Source: Paenibacillus planticolens (GTDB taxonomy: Bacteria > Bacillota > Bacilli > Paenibacillales > NBRC-103111). Taken from it: 64,000 bases of DNA. The stretch is from positions 434,001 to 498,000 of the forward strand of contig NZ_WHNZ01000061.1 of assembly GCF_013141725.1 (NCBI RefSeq). Direction: 5' to 3'. Position 1 is the first letter of the stretch, and each line of letters begins with the position of its first letter. Shown here piece after piece: positions 26,901-35,671 of the stretch. The position numbers were made by a program, and so were the translations under genes. The notes beneath the pieces are model-generated. The model had not been told where the DNA came from and did no database searches. It saw only the letters and a list, made by a program, of their open reading frames with translations.

Positions 26901-27812
26901 GGCCCGGTACGTATCCACGTTATTCATAACTTCCGTTTGATTCGTATCCCACTCAAAGTTCATGAAGCCAAGCGACCACTTGGGAAGCATCGGCGGTTTC
27001 CCGGTGATCTCGCCTACGCTGCTCATAATTTCCTTTGGTGTGCCCAGCATGATGTAGTATTCGACGTTTTGCTTCGTATAGCGCCGGCCTTCTGCAGGGA
27101 TACCGCCATAATAAAACTCCATTTTCCCCGTTGCGCCGTCTGTATACGGATAACCGCCATCGCTGTCAACCAAGATGCCGTAACCGGCCGTACTCCAAAT
27201 CAGCGGTCCGCCGGAATCGCCTTGCTCACCGGCATGAGCGGGTTCCGAGGATGTATTCCGCAGCAAATCTCCCCCGTTATCAAATGCATTAAAGCTGCGG
27301 ATACCGTACATGCTGTCTGCCGTATTATGTACGAAACGCACACCGTCCGAAAATACGCCGCCACCTGACGGCTCCCAGAACAAGGTTGTGCCGTCCGCCT
27401 TTTTCACCGTCATCCGCACGGGACTTTTCGTAATTTCAATTTTCATGGTTGAGGTCGAGATCGTCATCGGATTTGTGGCCGTGTTAATCGTCGCGCCTAC
27501 GGAAGACCACATCTTATTCGGATCCAGCATCGGCGTTTTAGCGCTTGACGCTACGCCATTCGGTCGATAATCCACTTTTAAGATGCCGTTTTGCACAGCT
27601 TGTATAACCAATAAATCATCGTTAGGCTCAGCGCCATTATCAATGGTAAGTGTCAGGGTATCCCCTGTCACGCTCGAACTCAGAAGGTTGCCAAGACTGC
27701 TGACGTAGGCGTTTACAGGAGATGCAGGAAGTAGAACAGGAGTTGAAATCGCAAGCGTACTAGCGGTGAGAAAAATGAAAATTCGTGAAATTCTTTTGTT
27801 GAGCAGCTTCAT
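23958..27812 (-). CDS. ctsZ: Secreted 6-alpha-glucosyltransferase, GH31 (CtsZ-like)
   Basis: It probably moves glucosyl units from the end of alpha-1,4-glucans to form an alpha-1,6 branch, making the isomaltosyl donor for CtsY. The 1284-residue protein has a 35-residue signal peptide (LLPASPVNA, cut before YVSS). The GH31 barrel carries nucleophile Asp433 in GWWND and acid/base Asp495 in WSGDIG. A beta-rich domain follows, then two CBM35-like modules (each beginning YEAE, about 860-990 and 1000-1130) and a C-terminal CBM4/9-like module starting NLLDNPDFE. Length and signal size equal those I recall for Bacillus globisporus CtsZ. ATG 27812 follows AAAGGGAG. Plain alpha-glucosidase activity cannot be excluded from sequence alone. 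Confidence 0.85.
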   Translation of the reverse strand: MKLLNKRISRIFIFLTASTLAISTPVLLPASPVNAYVSSLGNLLSSSVTGDTLTLTIDNGAEPNDDLLVIQAVQNGILKVDYRPNGVASSAKTPMLDPNKMWSSVGATINTATNPMTISTSTMKIEITKSPVRMTVKKADGTTLFWEPSGGGVFSDGVRFVHNTADSMYGIRSFNAFDNGGDLLRNTSSEPAHAGEQGDSGGPLIWSTAGYGILVDSDGGYPYTDGATGKMEFYYGGIPAEGRRYTKQNVEYYIMLGTPKEIMSSVGEITGKPPMLPKWSLGFMNFEWDTNQTEVMNNVDTYRAKNIPIDAYAFDYDWKKYGETNYGEFAWNTTNFPSASSTALKTAMDAKGVKMIGITKPRIVTKDASGSATTQGTDAANGGYFYPGHNEYQDYFIPVTVRSIDPYNASERSWFWNHSKDAFDKGIVGWWNDETDKVSSVGASYWFGNFTTGHMSQTMYEGQRAYTSGAQRVWQTARTFYPGAQRYATTLWSGDIGIQYNKGERISWAAGMKEQRAVMLSSINNGQVKWGMDTGGFNQQDGTTNNPNPDLYARWMQFSALTPVFRVHGNNHQQRQPWYFGSTAEEASKEAIQLRYSLIPYMYAYERSAYENGNGLVQPLMQVYPTDANAKNYTDAWMFGDWLLAAPVVDKQQTSKSIYLPAGTWIDYARGNTIAGGQTIQYPVNPETLTDIPLFIKKGAIIPSQKVQDYVGQSAVTSVDVDVFANTTSSSFTYYDDDGASYNYESGAYFKQAMTAQDNGAGSQSFTLGAKSGSYTPALQSYIIKLHGSAATSATNNGSATTSYASLQALKAAAGEGWTTGKDIYGDVTYVKVAAGAASAKAIAISGAAVLSATSAQYEAEDASLSGSTGATKATVNTNHTGYTGTGFVDGLGNAGAGVTFYPKVKTGGDYNVSLRYANGSGAAKSVSIFVNGKRVKSTVLNSLANWDTWATQSETLPLTAGVNVVTYKYYSDAGDTGNVNLDNITVPFSPVVGKYEAESAELSGGAGLNANHWNYSGTSFVDGMSAANGQVKFNVNVPSAGSYQIALRYANGNSVSKTLSTYINGSKLGQTSFTSQGGNWNVWQDNVQTVTLNAGANTVAFKYDSGDSGNINLDRLLISTAAAGTPVSEQNLLDNPDFERDTSLSHNWVEWHPSTQAVAYGIDSGSTTNPPESPWSGDKRAYFFAAGAYQQSLHQTIAVPVNNVKYKVEAWVRMKNTTPTTARMEVQNYGGSPIYMNISNSGVWKYISVSDVMVTNGQIDVGFYVDSPGGTTLHIDDVRVTKQ

Positions 27813-27842
27813 CACGGATACTCCCTTTCGCTAAGGAAATGA

Positions 27843-27861
27843 GGGAGGGCCAGGCCCTCCC
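27843..27861 (-). other. Compact hairpin between ctsY and ctsZ
   Basis: GGGAGGGCC-A-GGCCCTCCC is a perfect 9-bp inverted repeat with one central base, six bases after the ctsY stop. There is no T-run, so it is unlikely to be an efficient terminator. It may protect the ctsY message end or adjust the ctsY to ctsZ ratio. Confidence 0.65.
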
Positions 27862-27866
27862 AGCTT

Positions 27867-30800
27867 TTAGTGCTCTACGATAGCTATGTTATCGAGATTG
27901 ATGCCCAAGGTGTTTGTGTTATCATAACTAACTTTCACCGTGTTGAGACCAGCGGTTAAAGTAACGTTAACGGTTGCGGTTCCCCATGTATCCCAGTTCG
28001 CCGTTTGCGGTAAAGCGAGGTCCGTCACTTTGACGTTATTGACATAGATGGCGCGTGACCCATTGCCAGCACCGGAGGAATAACGAACTTTCAGGGTATA
28101 CGTGCCTGCGGCTTTAACGGAAACATCAAAGGAAACATTGTCTCCTACGGCATCGAAGCCATCCACAAAACCAGTTCCCATATAACCGGTATGATTGGTA
28201 TTCGTCGTAACACTTGTTTGTGCGGCAAACTCAGCTTCATACTCCACTTTATTAACTCCGTTCAGTACAACTGTTTGGGCAGAAGCGCTTGCGCCAAGCT
28301 TCACATACGTGAATTTCTGCACCGTATCATAGAACCATCCTGTCGAGGCGCCGATTAAGGCAGACAGCGTATTGTATTCCGTCATCGTAGAACCGCCGAC
28401 AGTGACGGAAGACGGTTTGGTTGTGAACACCTGCAAAGTTTTAGTAGAATTAATAGCCGGAATAGTCACGGTCTCTTTATTCGACCCATATTGTTCGGTG
28501 GATGTGATTGTTTTCACTGAACCGCCAATATCGTCGTTCCAGTCATACGTTGTTGTCCCGAGCGGATAAATGCGGAAGGCAAGATTCGTGTAGCTTGTCA
28601 AACTGTTTCCGATCGTCCCTCCGACTTGATATTGCGCATTCAAATTCAGCGGTATAATGCTGCCCGATTTCACAAAGACAGGCAGATCATCGACGCCGGC
28701 ATAGTAGCTGATCGTACGTCTGCCAGGACGCTGCGCACCGAACGAGAAATCGACCCAGTCGCCTTGCGGGAGATAGATGCTCTTGTTCGTTTCTCCTTGA
28801 TTCATCACAGGGGCAACAAGCAAATTGCTGCCGAACATATACTGCTGATTTAAACCGTATGTGTTCGTGTCCGTCGGATTATCAAGCACCATGGCCCGCA
28901 TCATCGGCACACCCGTGTCGCTTGATTTCTTGGCTTCGCTATAAATATAAGGAAGCAGATTCATGCGAGTGTTCGTGTATTTGCCAAAATGGTTAATGAT
29001 CGTGTTATCTCCCGTACGGGCCTGCGCATTCCATGGGGAGCGCTCTTCGTTAATGCCCGAGGAGCCGTTAGACTCCGAATGGAACTGCATGATTGGGGCG
29101 AATGCAGCCATTTCGGTTGCCCGTTTGTACAATTCAGCCGATGGATAGGAGCCCGTGAAGCCTGCCAGATCCCAACTCCAATACGGCACGCCTGACATGC
29201 CCGCAGTTAGCCCGGCAGTGACGGCCTGCTGGAAGGCGCCAAACGTCGACTCTTGGTCACCGGACCAGAAAATTTGATTCGCCTGGGCGCCTTGTGTACC
29301 GGAGCGGCTGAACGAGACGGCATTGCTTTTCTTCGAGCGCGCGTACTCGTTATAGGCTTTTACATACTCATTCGGGTATTGATTGCGCATTTCATCGCCT
29401 TTTTTGCCGTTGAAAAATGTATTCGAGCGGCCCCATACCATTTCGCCGCCATCCGTTTTAAAGCCATCGATGCCAATGCCGTCAAATAAATAGGCGCGTT
29501 TGGACATCCACCAATTTTTCGCTGACGGGTTCGTAAAATCAAGCAGCAAACTATTTTCGAACCATTGGCCTGACGGGATCCGGTATTGGCCTCCGCTGCC
29601 GTTGCCGACGGCATAATTTTGTGCGACCATATACGCTTCGTCATTATCTTTCTGGGTGTAAGCACTTGATGTCCATTTCTGGATCGGGACCTGCCATAAC
29701 ACAAGCTTCATCCCGTTATTATGCACGTTGTCGGCCATGCCCTTCGGATCCGTCCATCTGCCATTAAAAGTGAAGTCCGTATAGGCATGAGCAGCGCTGC
29801 CAGTCTTAGGCGTATAGGTAGCATCATTAAAAATGTAAAATGTGTTCTCATCGCTCCATTGTTCAAGAACAACAGCCGTGGCAGGAATATTGTTTGTATT
29901 GGCGTTAGTAATCGCCGTTGACACTTTGGATTGCCGATCCCACTCATTGGCTGACATCCATAAGCCGAAAGCCCATTTCGGCAAAGACGTCGGTTTGCCC
30001 GTAATATTGGCATAATTGCCGATCACATTATTCAAATCATTGCCGTAAATGAAATAGTAGTCCAGCTTAGAGGCAGCACTGCCCCCTGTATCGGCCGTGA
30101 AGCTGAACATATCGGTTCGTTCGGTGGCTAAGCGGAATTTGGAGTAATACGTGGAGTTAACGAAGATGCCGTAACCGCTGCTGTTCAGCATAAAAGGAAT
30201 GGCCATGTAAGTACGGTCATTTTGATTTTTGTATTGATTGTACACATAGGTGTCAACATCTTTGCCACGTTTGCGAAAGTTGTTATAGTGCTCTCCGAAG
30301 CCAAAGAACTCCTCGCTCGCCGGGGAATAGAAGTGATCCTCCACCTTGTTGATAAGCGTGCTCCCGTTAGTTAGCCATGCGATGTTGCGATTCGTCGTGC
30401 TGTCATATTGACGTGCAATCAGCGTTGTCCCATCCGGCTTGTATACACTAAGTTTGAAAGGATTCTTGTCTACCTTGACTTTCAATTTGGAGGTTGTCAG
30501 CCAAGTCGTTGCCGCCGTATCCGAAACCGTATAATTGCTAAGACCCGTACTTAAAGTTCCCGTACCCGTCGGAGAAACCTGCACACGCAGGACATCATCC
30601 GCTGCAAAAGAAAGATTGATCTTCGGCGTCATCGTCCCCGTATTGGCTACCGCATTCAGCACAACACGATTCGTATTGTTCGTAATGGAGCTGACACTGC
30701 TGACGTACTCCCAACCGGTCACAGTAAATGTGAAAGGCCCGATCGTCTTTTCATTGTCGCCATCCTTGTTGCCGTGAACGGTATAACTGATTACATCCCC

Positions 30801-31142
30801 TTTGGCAAAAGAGCCAAGATTCGCCTCCCAATATGTGTTGTTGCCGCTGTTGTATTTATATGCCGCTCCGACCGCCGTTTGATTGACCCCGTTTTTGGTC
30901 CATGTCACCCACGCCGTCTGGCCTGATTCTATAGGCCAAGTTGTTATTTTGATATACACCGCTTCGCCTGCAACAGGATCTCTCGGACTTCGTTCGGTCG
31001 CTTGAATCTCGTACAGATCATCGATGCCATATGGAGCATGATACACGCCATCGATGGCGTAAATGGAAGGAACGACCAAGAAGAAGCAAAGCAAAAACGA
31101 AACCGAAAATCGCAATAGCGCAGGAAGCTTTCTTACGTGCAT
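27867..31142 (-). CDS. ctsY: Secreted 3-alpha-isomaltosyltransferase, GH31 (CtsY-like)
   Basis: It probably transfers isomaltosyl groups to form alpha-1,3 links and closes the ring of the cyclic tetrasaccharide cyclobis-(1-6)-alpha-nigerosyl (cycloalternan). The 1091-residue protein has a 29-residue signal peptide ending VPSIYA and an N-terminal beta-sandwich. The GH31 barrel carries nucleophile Asp564 in GFKTDGGE and acid/base Asp629 in WSGDQ. Distal beta domains follow, then one C-terminal CBM35-like module (YEAEFAAQ). Length and signal peptide match my recollection of Bacillus globisporus CtsY (1093 residues, 29-residue signal). The frame is open to 31205, but AAAGGGG before ATG 31142 and the signal peptide fix the start. 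Confidence 0.86.
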   Translation of the reverse strand: MHVRKLPALLRFSVSFLLCFFLVVPSIYAIDGVYHAPYGIDDLYEIQATERSPRDPVAGEAVYIKITTWPIESGQTAWVTWTKNGVNQTAVGAAYKYNSGNNTYWEANLGSFAKGDVISYTVHGNKDGDNEKTIGPFTFTVTGWEYVSSVSSITNNTNRVVLNAVANTGTMTPKINLSFAADDVLRVQVSPTGTGTLSTGLSNYTVSDTAATTWLTTSKLKVKVDKNPFKLSVYKPDGTTLIARQYDSTTNRNIAWLTNGSTLINKVEDHFYSPASEEFFGFGEHYNNFRKRGKDVDTYVYNQYKNQNDRTYMAIPFMLNSSGYGIFVNSTYYSKFRLATERTDMFSFTADTGGSAASKLDYYFIYGNDLNNVIGNYANITGKPTSLPKWAFGLWMSANEWDRQSKVSTAITNANTNNIPATAVVLEQWSDENTFYIFNDATYTPKTGSAAHAYTDFTFNGRWTDPKGMADNVHNNGMKLVLWQVPIQKWTSSAYTQKDNDEAYMVAQNYAVGNGSGGQYRIPSGQWFENSLLLDFTNPSAKNWWMSKRAYLFDGIGIDGFKTDGGEMVWGRSNTFFNGKKGDEMRNQYPNEYVKAYNEYARSKKSNAVSFSRSGTQGAQANQIFWSGDQESTFGAFQQAVTAGLTAGMSGVPYWSWDLAGFTGSYPSAELYKRATEMAAFAPIMQFHSESNGSSGINEERSPWNAQARTGDNTIINHFGKYTNTRMNLLPYIYSEAKKSSDTGVPMMRAMVLDNPTDTNTYGLNQQYMFGSNLLVAPVMNQGETNKSIYLPQGDWVDFSFGAQRPGRRTISYYAGVDDLPVFVKSGSIIPLNLNAQYQVGGTIGNSLTSYTNLAFRIYPLGTTTYDWNDDIGGSVKTITSTEQYGSNKETVTIPAINSTKTLQVFTTKPSSVTVGGSTMTEYNTLSALIGASTGWFYDTVQKFTYVKLGASASAQTVVLNGVNKVEYEAEFAAQTSVTTNTNHTGYMGTGFVDGFDAVGDNVSFDVSVKAAGTYTLKVRYSSGAGNGSRAIYVNNVKVTDLALPQTANWDTWGTATVNVTLTAGLNTVKVSYDNTNTLGINLDNIAIVEH

Positions 31143-31198
31143 AAATGTTTCCCCTTTCGTACTCAAATTTTGTTCGTCTGAACCGGCACCACGATAAG

Positions 31199-31252
31199 TC
31201 ACCAACGTACTAACGCATTCACCTGCTCTTCCTCTAACGCAGCTCTAGGCAT
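31199..31252 (-). CDS. Possible 17-residue leader ORF upstream of ctsY
   Basis: ATG at 31252 follows GAAAGGGGTG closely and opens a frame for MPRAALEEEQVNALVRW, ending 56 bases before the ctsY start. I do not recognise it. It could be a leader peptide, a remnant of a lost gene, or chance. Confidence 0.25.
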   Translation of the reverse strand: MPRAALEEEQVNALVRW

Positions 31253-31308
31253 CACCCCTTTCAGTTGTACGGCGGTTCCCAGTCCTGATGCTTGAAACCG
31301 CCGGGTTC

Positions 31309-31929
31309 TTAAATGACATATTCTCTTTCCACAATCGTTTGAGCGACCTGCAACCACTTGATGGCATGGGCTTGCCAGAAAGCATGATTCCCTTCGCAGA
31401 CGTGCACGTCGCAGATCTTGGACGTATAACGGCTCCACTCTGCTAATTGATCAATCATTGCATGTTCATCCTTATTTCCTGTAAATACGCTAATCCTTGA
31501 ACGGAGCTGCTGGAGATCAACTGGCGGGCGGTATTCCCCCATTGGTTGGCAGCCACTATCGCTCCCTTGCAGTCCGCCGGCTTCACTGCGGGATCGCAGT
31601 GTATGCGGGGCGCTGCAGCCGGACAGAAACAAGTGGCTCGGCTCCGCCAGACCAGCTCCCCTCATGCGATGGCTAGCCTCAAAGGCTAGCAAGCTGCCCC
31701 AGCAATGCCCGATGAAGACATATTCTTCATTAGGCACCAAATGCCGTTGAACGAAAGAGCAGGCTTCCTGCAGCCCTTGTTCCCAGCGATCAGAATGAAC
31801 CTCGCGCATGGACATTCCGGTTTGCAGCAGCTCCACACCATGGAATCTCATGCTCGCAGGCAATCCGTCGCTCCAAGCCTGATACGACTCTGAGAAGTCG
31901 CCACAGTGAGGAAAACCGAACAAAATCAC
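31309..31929 (-). CDS. Type II thioesterase-like alpha/beta hydrolase with Cys in the nucleophile elbow
   Basis: The 206-residue protein resembles type II thioesterases of nonribosomal peptide systems: first strand VILFGFPHCGDF, nucleophile elbow FIGHCWGSLLAFE, then LFLSGCSAPH. The usual elbow GHSMG has become GHCWG, so the nucleophile would be Cys76, with Asp154 (GNKDEH) and His182 (EGNHAFW) completing the triad. The substrate is unknown; a thioesterase is unexpected in a sugar operon. GTG 31929 overlaps the ctsX stop (GTGA). TTG 31962 and TTG 31923 are alternatives. No signal peptide is present. The fold is clear; the reaction is not. Confidence 0.75.
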   Translation of the reverse strand: MILFGFPHCGDFSESYQAWSDGLPASMRFHGVELLQTGMSMREVHSDRWEQGLQEACSFVQRHLVPNEEYVFIGHCWGSLLAFEASHRMRGAGLAEPSHLFLSGCSAPHTLRSRSEAGGLQGSDSGCQPMGEYRPPVDLQQLRSRISVFTGNKDEHAMIDQLAEWSRYTSKICDVHVCEGNHAFWQAHAIKWLQVAQTIVEREYVI

Positions 31930-34900
31930 CCTTCTATCACCAGACTTCCTGCCGATTCCCAAGCGGCGACGAGGACATCTTTCCGGGAGATGACATACTG
32001 ACCCTCTTTTAGTTGTTCGACATTAGCCCCTGGGGATAACTTAGTACCAGAGGAAGTCACGAGCGAGGCGCCATCCGGTTGGTACACAATAAAAGTGATT
32101 CCTTGCTTCAGATTGCCGGACCATTGCAAGTGAACTTGAGCACCTTCCCGTTTGGCGGCAATCACCAAGCGATTCCCTAAATCATCCTCAAACTCCGTTT
32201 CCAACTCAGAAACAACATAGACCCGCAGGCACAAATGCTCATAGCCATCGACTCGATTACCGACATGATCGCCAAGTGTGTACTTGTCTGCCAAATTAAG
32301 AGCTATAACGCTATTCTGTTTCTGATAAACAGGGATACTCGCCAGAGGAGCAGCCACTTTCGTCAAACAAGGACCTTGAACCTCATCTTGGTCCTCCAAG
32401 GAAAGCCACGCGCCATCAGGGAAATAAATTTCCTTGGAGAAATGCCCTTCATCCATCACAGGCGCCACCAGCAAGCTTTCACCAAACATATATTGACTGA
32501 TCATTTCTGTGCAGTGCGGGTCCGCCGGATACTGCAGCGACATCGCACGCATCATCGGCAATCCTGTTCGACTGGTACGAATGGCCTGGTCATAGATATA
32601 AGGCAAGATATTCATGCGAATATCGGCATACATTTTATACAAATCAATAACGACCGGCTGCCCTGTGCGTTCTGCAATGTTCCATGGCGTCCTGTCCTGG
32701 TTGAATTCTCCCTTCGTCTCGGCATGATACTGCATCACCGGGCAAAATGCAGCCATTTGTGCCGATCGTACAAACAGTTCAGCCGTCGGAATATCGCCGT
32801 GAAACCCGCCCAAATCCCAGCCCCAGAACGGAATCCCCGACATGCTGCTGGACAAGCCGGCAATCATCGAAGAACGGAAGGCCTGAAACGTTGAACGCTC
32901 ATCTCCAGCCCAGTGCAAAGGGTACCGCTGCGCGCCGGTATAGCCCGCCCGGCTAAACGTAATGCCGCCATCCTTGGCATACTTCCCAATGAAATCGTAA
33001 TAGCTGCCTACATACAAATTAGGATACAGATTACGCATTTCGCGACCTGTCGAACCGTCAAAGAACTGCAAATCGTGACCGAAAACAAATTCGCCGCCAT
33101 CGGTTTTAAAGCCATCCACACCGATTTCATCTGCCAGGTATTGGCGTTTGTCAAACCACCATTTCGATGCTTCAGGGTTCGTAAAGTCGATAATGTGACT
33201 ATCCTTAAACCAATTGTATGGTAATGTGTATGCCTTACCTTCCGCTGTCTTGACCTCATACCCTTGGTTCAGCAGCGTTATTTCATCTTGATCGCGCTGA
33301 GCATGCGCCACGCCATACATATGTTTGTGGATCGGAATTTGCCATAACAGCACTTTCAGCCCCTGGTCGTGCAGCTCTTCCACCATCGATTTGGGATTCG
33401 GCCAACGTCCCCATTCCGGGAACTGAAAGTCCGCATAACGGAAAGGTTCGCTGCCTTCTTTGACCTCGTACTGCGCATCGTTGAAAATATAAAATGTCGC
33501 CTCATCGCTCCACTGCTCAATGACTAGCACCGTAGAAGGAATTTGATACCGGGCAGTCAGCTCCGCCTGCTTCAGAACCTCTTCCTGCGAGTCCCAGTTA
33601 TTGCTGGACATCCAAGGTCCGAACGACCATTTTGGCGGGAGCACAGGTTTGCCGGACAACTGCGTAAATTGGCCGACCATTGCAAGCGGCTCATCGGCAA
33701 ATAAGTAAGCCAGAACTTGCTGCTTCGCACTTGATACATCGACTTCCACTTCGACCAGATCGGATAACCGTATGTGAAAACGGAAAGTCGAGTAAAGCGA
33801 CGTATCCACGAAAAGGGCATATCCGCCGGACGAGATCGCAAAAGGAACCGGCATGTATGTTTTGAGGCCTTGATCCCGGTACTGGTTATATACATATTGA
33901 TCCACTTCTTGCCCGGAGTAATCATAATGGGAAAAACGTTCCCCCATGCCGAACCAGCGATGCTCCGGCTTCGTCCGCAGGTTCAGCCGCAGCTTATGGA
34001 GCAAGCCCGAGCCGTCCACGAGCGCCTCAATGAGGGGCTTCCCTTCGGCGGCGAATCCTTCCATCAGCACGCCCTCCGCGCTGCGCAGCGTCAGCGCGAG
34101 CTTGCCCCCTCGCACGTCGGCCTCCAGCCGTGCGCGCCCAACCGCAACAGCCGCCTGCTGCGCCGGCTGACCATTCGTCCGTTCGCCCGCTGCGGCGAAC
34201 GTCAACTGCACAGCGCCGCTCGCGTCGGCGCGGAATGCAAGTAAGGCGGTGCGCGAAGCGTCCGCACCATAGCTTAGCAATGCGACGAAGCCGTCCTCCG
34301 TCGTTTCCAAAGCCTGAACGTGCGCAAGCGGTGTCCACGACCGCACGTTAAAGCTATAAGTCGCTGAATGCTGCGACTTGTCTCCGTTCTGAAGCGCGAA
34401 GACATAGCTCACCTCGTCACCTGCGAGGTAAGGGCCAAGCTGCGCTTCCCAGACCTTCTCTCCGCCGTCCGCCACTTTCATGACGGCGGGGACTTCCGCT
34501 GCCGGAATCCCATTCACGGCTGCCTGCACGGTAACGACCTGACTCATCTGGAACGGCTGAGTCAGCAATCGCACGATGACCGTATCCCCCGCTTCGGGTT
34601 CCCGAGGGAAGCGCTCATAGGGCAGAATGACATAAGGATCATCGAAACCGGTAGGTTGATGGATCAAGCGAACGCTATCGACTCCCTCATTGCTCTCCTC
34701 GCCTGAAAGCAATGAGCCCTGCACAAGCGCGATCAACACCCTGCTCCAAACACTGATCGGAGGCTCTGCCGAACGCTCCATGGAATAGGCAAGCAGCAGA
34801 GGTTCTTTGGCTGTTGCGGTATCTACTTCATATAGCTGCCCCTGCGTTTCGAGAAGCGTTTCCACGTGCAGAAGCAGTTCTTTGGCCCTGACTGTTTCCC

Positions 34901-35636
34901 CTTTCTTCGCATAGTACCACGCAAGCAAACAGGTCAGATCAGGACGCTCACAGCCGCCGAACGACGTGTCGCCGATTTTTAGCCTCACCCCTTGATTGAC
35001 AAGCTTTTCTTCCAATTCGTAAAGCGCTTCGATTAGAATCCGATCTTCGATACCGAGTAAACCGAATGGAATAGCAGCTGTGAGGATATCGCCATGAATC
35101 GCTGTACCCCCCAATTGACTGATGACTCGCCCGTCTTTGATCATGCCGGCAAACACGAGTTCACGAATCGCTTTGAGCATACGCACACCGCGTTCGCCAA
35201 CGCCGTTCTGAACATTAGATTGCAGCGCTGCGAAATACATCGCCAAGTGGCTTAAATAAATACCCTCTCGTTCACCGGTTAACCAATGAGGCTGCGGCTT
35301 CTGCCAATTCGCCTCCAGATAAAGCGTTGTTTCTTCTACATAAGTGCCCAGTTCCTCTTTAAACGCCTCATCTTCCGTCGCCTTCACATACTCTCCGATG
35401 ACCCAGAGAACGAGCGCAGCGTCGGTCAGATGAGTTTGATCTCCATCTTCATGTTCCAATCTGCTTTGCAACAACCGAAGCAAGGGCAATGCGCGATCAG
35501 TCTCGCCCCGCTGAATGAGGGCATAGCTCAAAAACACAATATCTCGATTGGCAGCCATATGCCCGTTGATGGTCACTTGACCCGTATGTTCATCCAGAAT
35601 GAAATCCAGATAGGAATGTGTAAATTGTGTTTGCAC
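31926..35636 (-). CDS. ctsX: Cytosolic GH31 enzyme with N-terminal (alpha/alpha)6-like domain (CtsX-like)
   Basis: The 1236-residue protein has no signal peptide. Residues 1 to about 310 are helical and weakly resemble glucoamylase-type GH15 (TFTSFGGCERPD-like stretch GDTSFGGCERPDLTCLLAWY near 250); I see no clear GH15 catalytic Glu. From about 340 it follows CtsY: beta-sandwich, then a GH31 barrel with Asp846 in GFKTDGGE and Asp912 in WAGDERS. The CBM is missing. Inside the cell next to an importer it most likely opens the imported cyclic tetrasaccharide. That role is inferred. GTG 35636, six bases after AGGAGG, is the start. The frame open to 35693 runs through a terminator hairpin and is not coding. 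Confidence 0.83.
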   Translation of the reverse strand: MQTQFTHSYLDFILDEHTGQVTINGHMAANRDIVFLSYALIQRGETDRALPLLRLLQSRLEHEDGDQTHLTDAALVLWVIGEYVKATEDEAFKEELGTYVEETTLYLEANWQKPQPHWLTGEREGIYLSHLAMYFAALQSNVQNGVGERGVRMLKAIRELVFAGMIKDGRVISQLGGTAIHGDILTAAIPFGLLGIEDRILIEALYELEEKLVNQGVRLKIGDTSFGGCERPDLTCLLAWYYAKKGETVRAKELLLHVETLLETQGQLYEVDTATAKEPLLLAYSMERSAEPPISVWSRVLIALVQGSLLSGEESNEGVDSVRLIHQPTGFDDPYVILPYERFPREPEAGDTVIVRLLTQPFQMSQVVTVQAAVNGIPAAEVPAVMKVADGGEKVWEAQLGPYLAGDEVSYVFALQNGDKSQHSATYSFNVRSWTPLAHVQALETTEDGFVALLSYGADASRTALLAFRADASGAVQLTFAAAGERTNGQPAQQAAVAVGRARLEADVRGGKLALTLRSAEGVLMEGFAAEGKPLIEALVDGSGLLHKLRLNLRTKPEHRWFGMGERFSHYDYSGQEVDQYVYNQYRDQGLKTYMPVPFAISSGGYALFVDTSLYSTFRFHIRLSDLVEVEVDVSSAKQQVLAYLFADEPLAMVGQFTQLSGKPVLPPKWSFGPWMSSNNWDSQEEVLKQAELTARYQIPSTVLVIEQWSDEATFYIFNDAQYEVKEGSEPFRYADFQFPEWGRWPNPKSMVEELHDQGLKVLLWQIPIHKHMYGVAHAQRDQDEITLLNQGYEVKTAEGKAYTLPYNWFKDSHIIDFTNPEASKWWFDKRQYLADEIGVDGFKTDGGEFVFGHDLQFFDGSTGREMRNLYPNLYVGSYYDFIGKYAKDGGITFSRAGYTGAQRYPLHWAGDERSTFQAFRSSMIAGLSSSMSGIPFWGWDLGGFHGDIPTAELFVRSAQMAAFCPVMQYHAETKGEFNQDRTPWNIAERTGQPVVIDLYKMYADIRMNILPYIYDQAIRTSRTGLPMMRAMSLQYPADPHCTEMISQYMFGESLLVAPVMDEGHFSKEIYFPDGAWLSLEDQDEVQGPCLTKVAAPLASIPVYQKQNSVIALNLADKYTLGDHVGNRVDGYEHLCLRVYVVSELETEFEDDLGNRLVIAAKREGAQVHLQWSGNLKQGITFIVYQPDGASLVTSSGTKLSPGANVEQLKEGQYVISRKDVLVAAWESAGSLVIEG

Positions 35637-35671
35637 AGTAAGCCTCCTGCTTCTCTTAATAGTTAAAAAAT

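Noticed and set aside
26388-27368. 326-codon open frame on the plus strand inside ctsZ
   Set aside because: It is fully antisense to a GH31 gene with clear domains, has no ribosome binding site and encodes no recognisable protein.
23958-35636. Three ordinary alpha-glucosidases
   Set aside because: Lengths, signal peptides, CBM35 modules and gene order fit the cyclic tetrasaccharide enzymes better, though sequence alone does not prove transferase activity.
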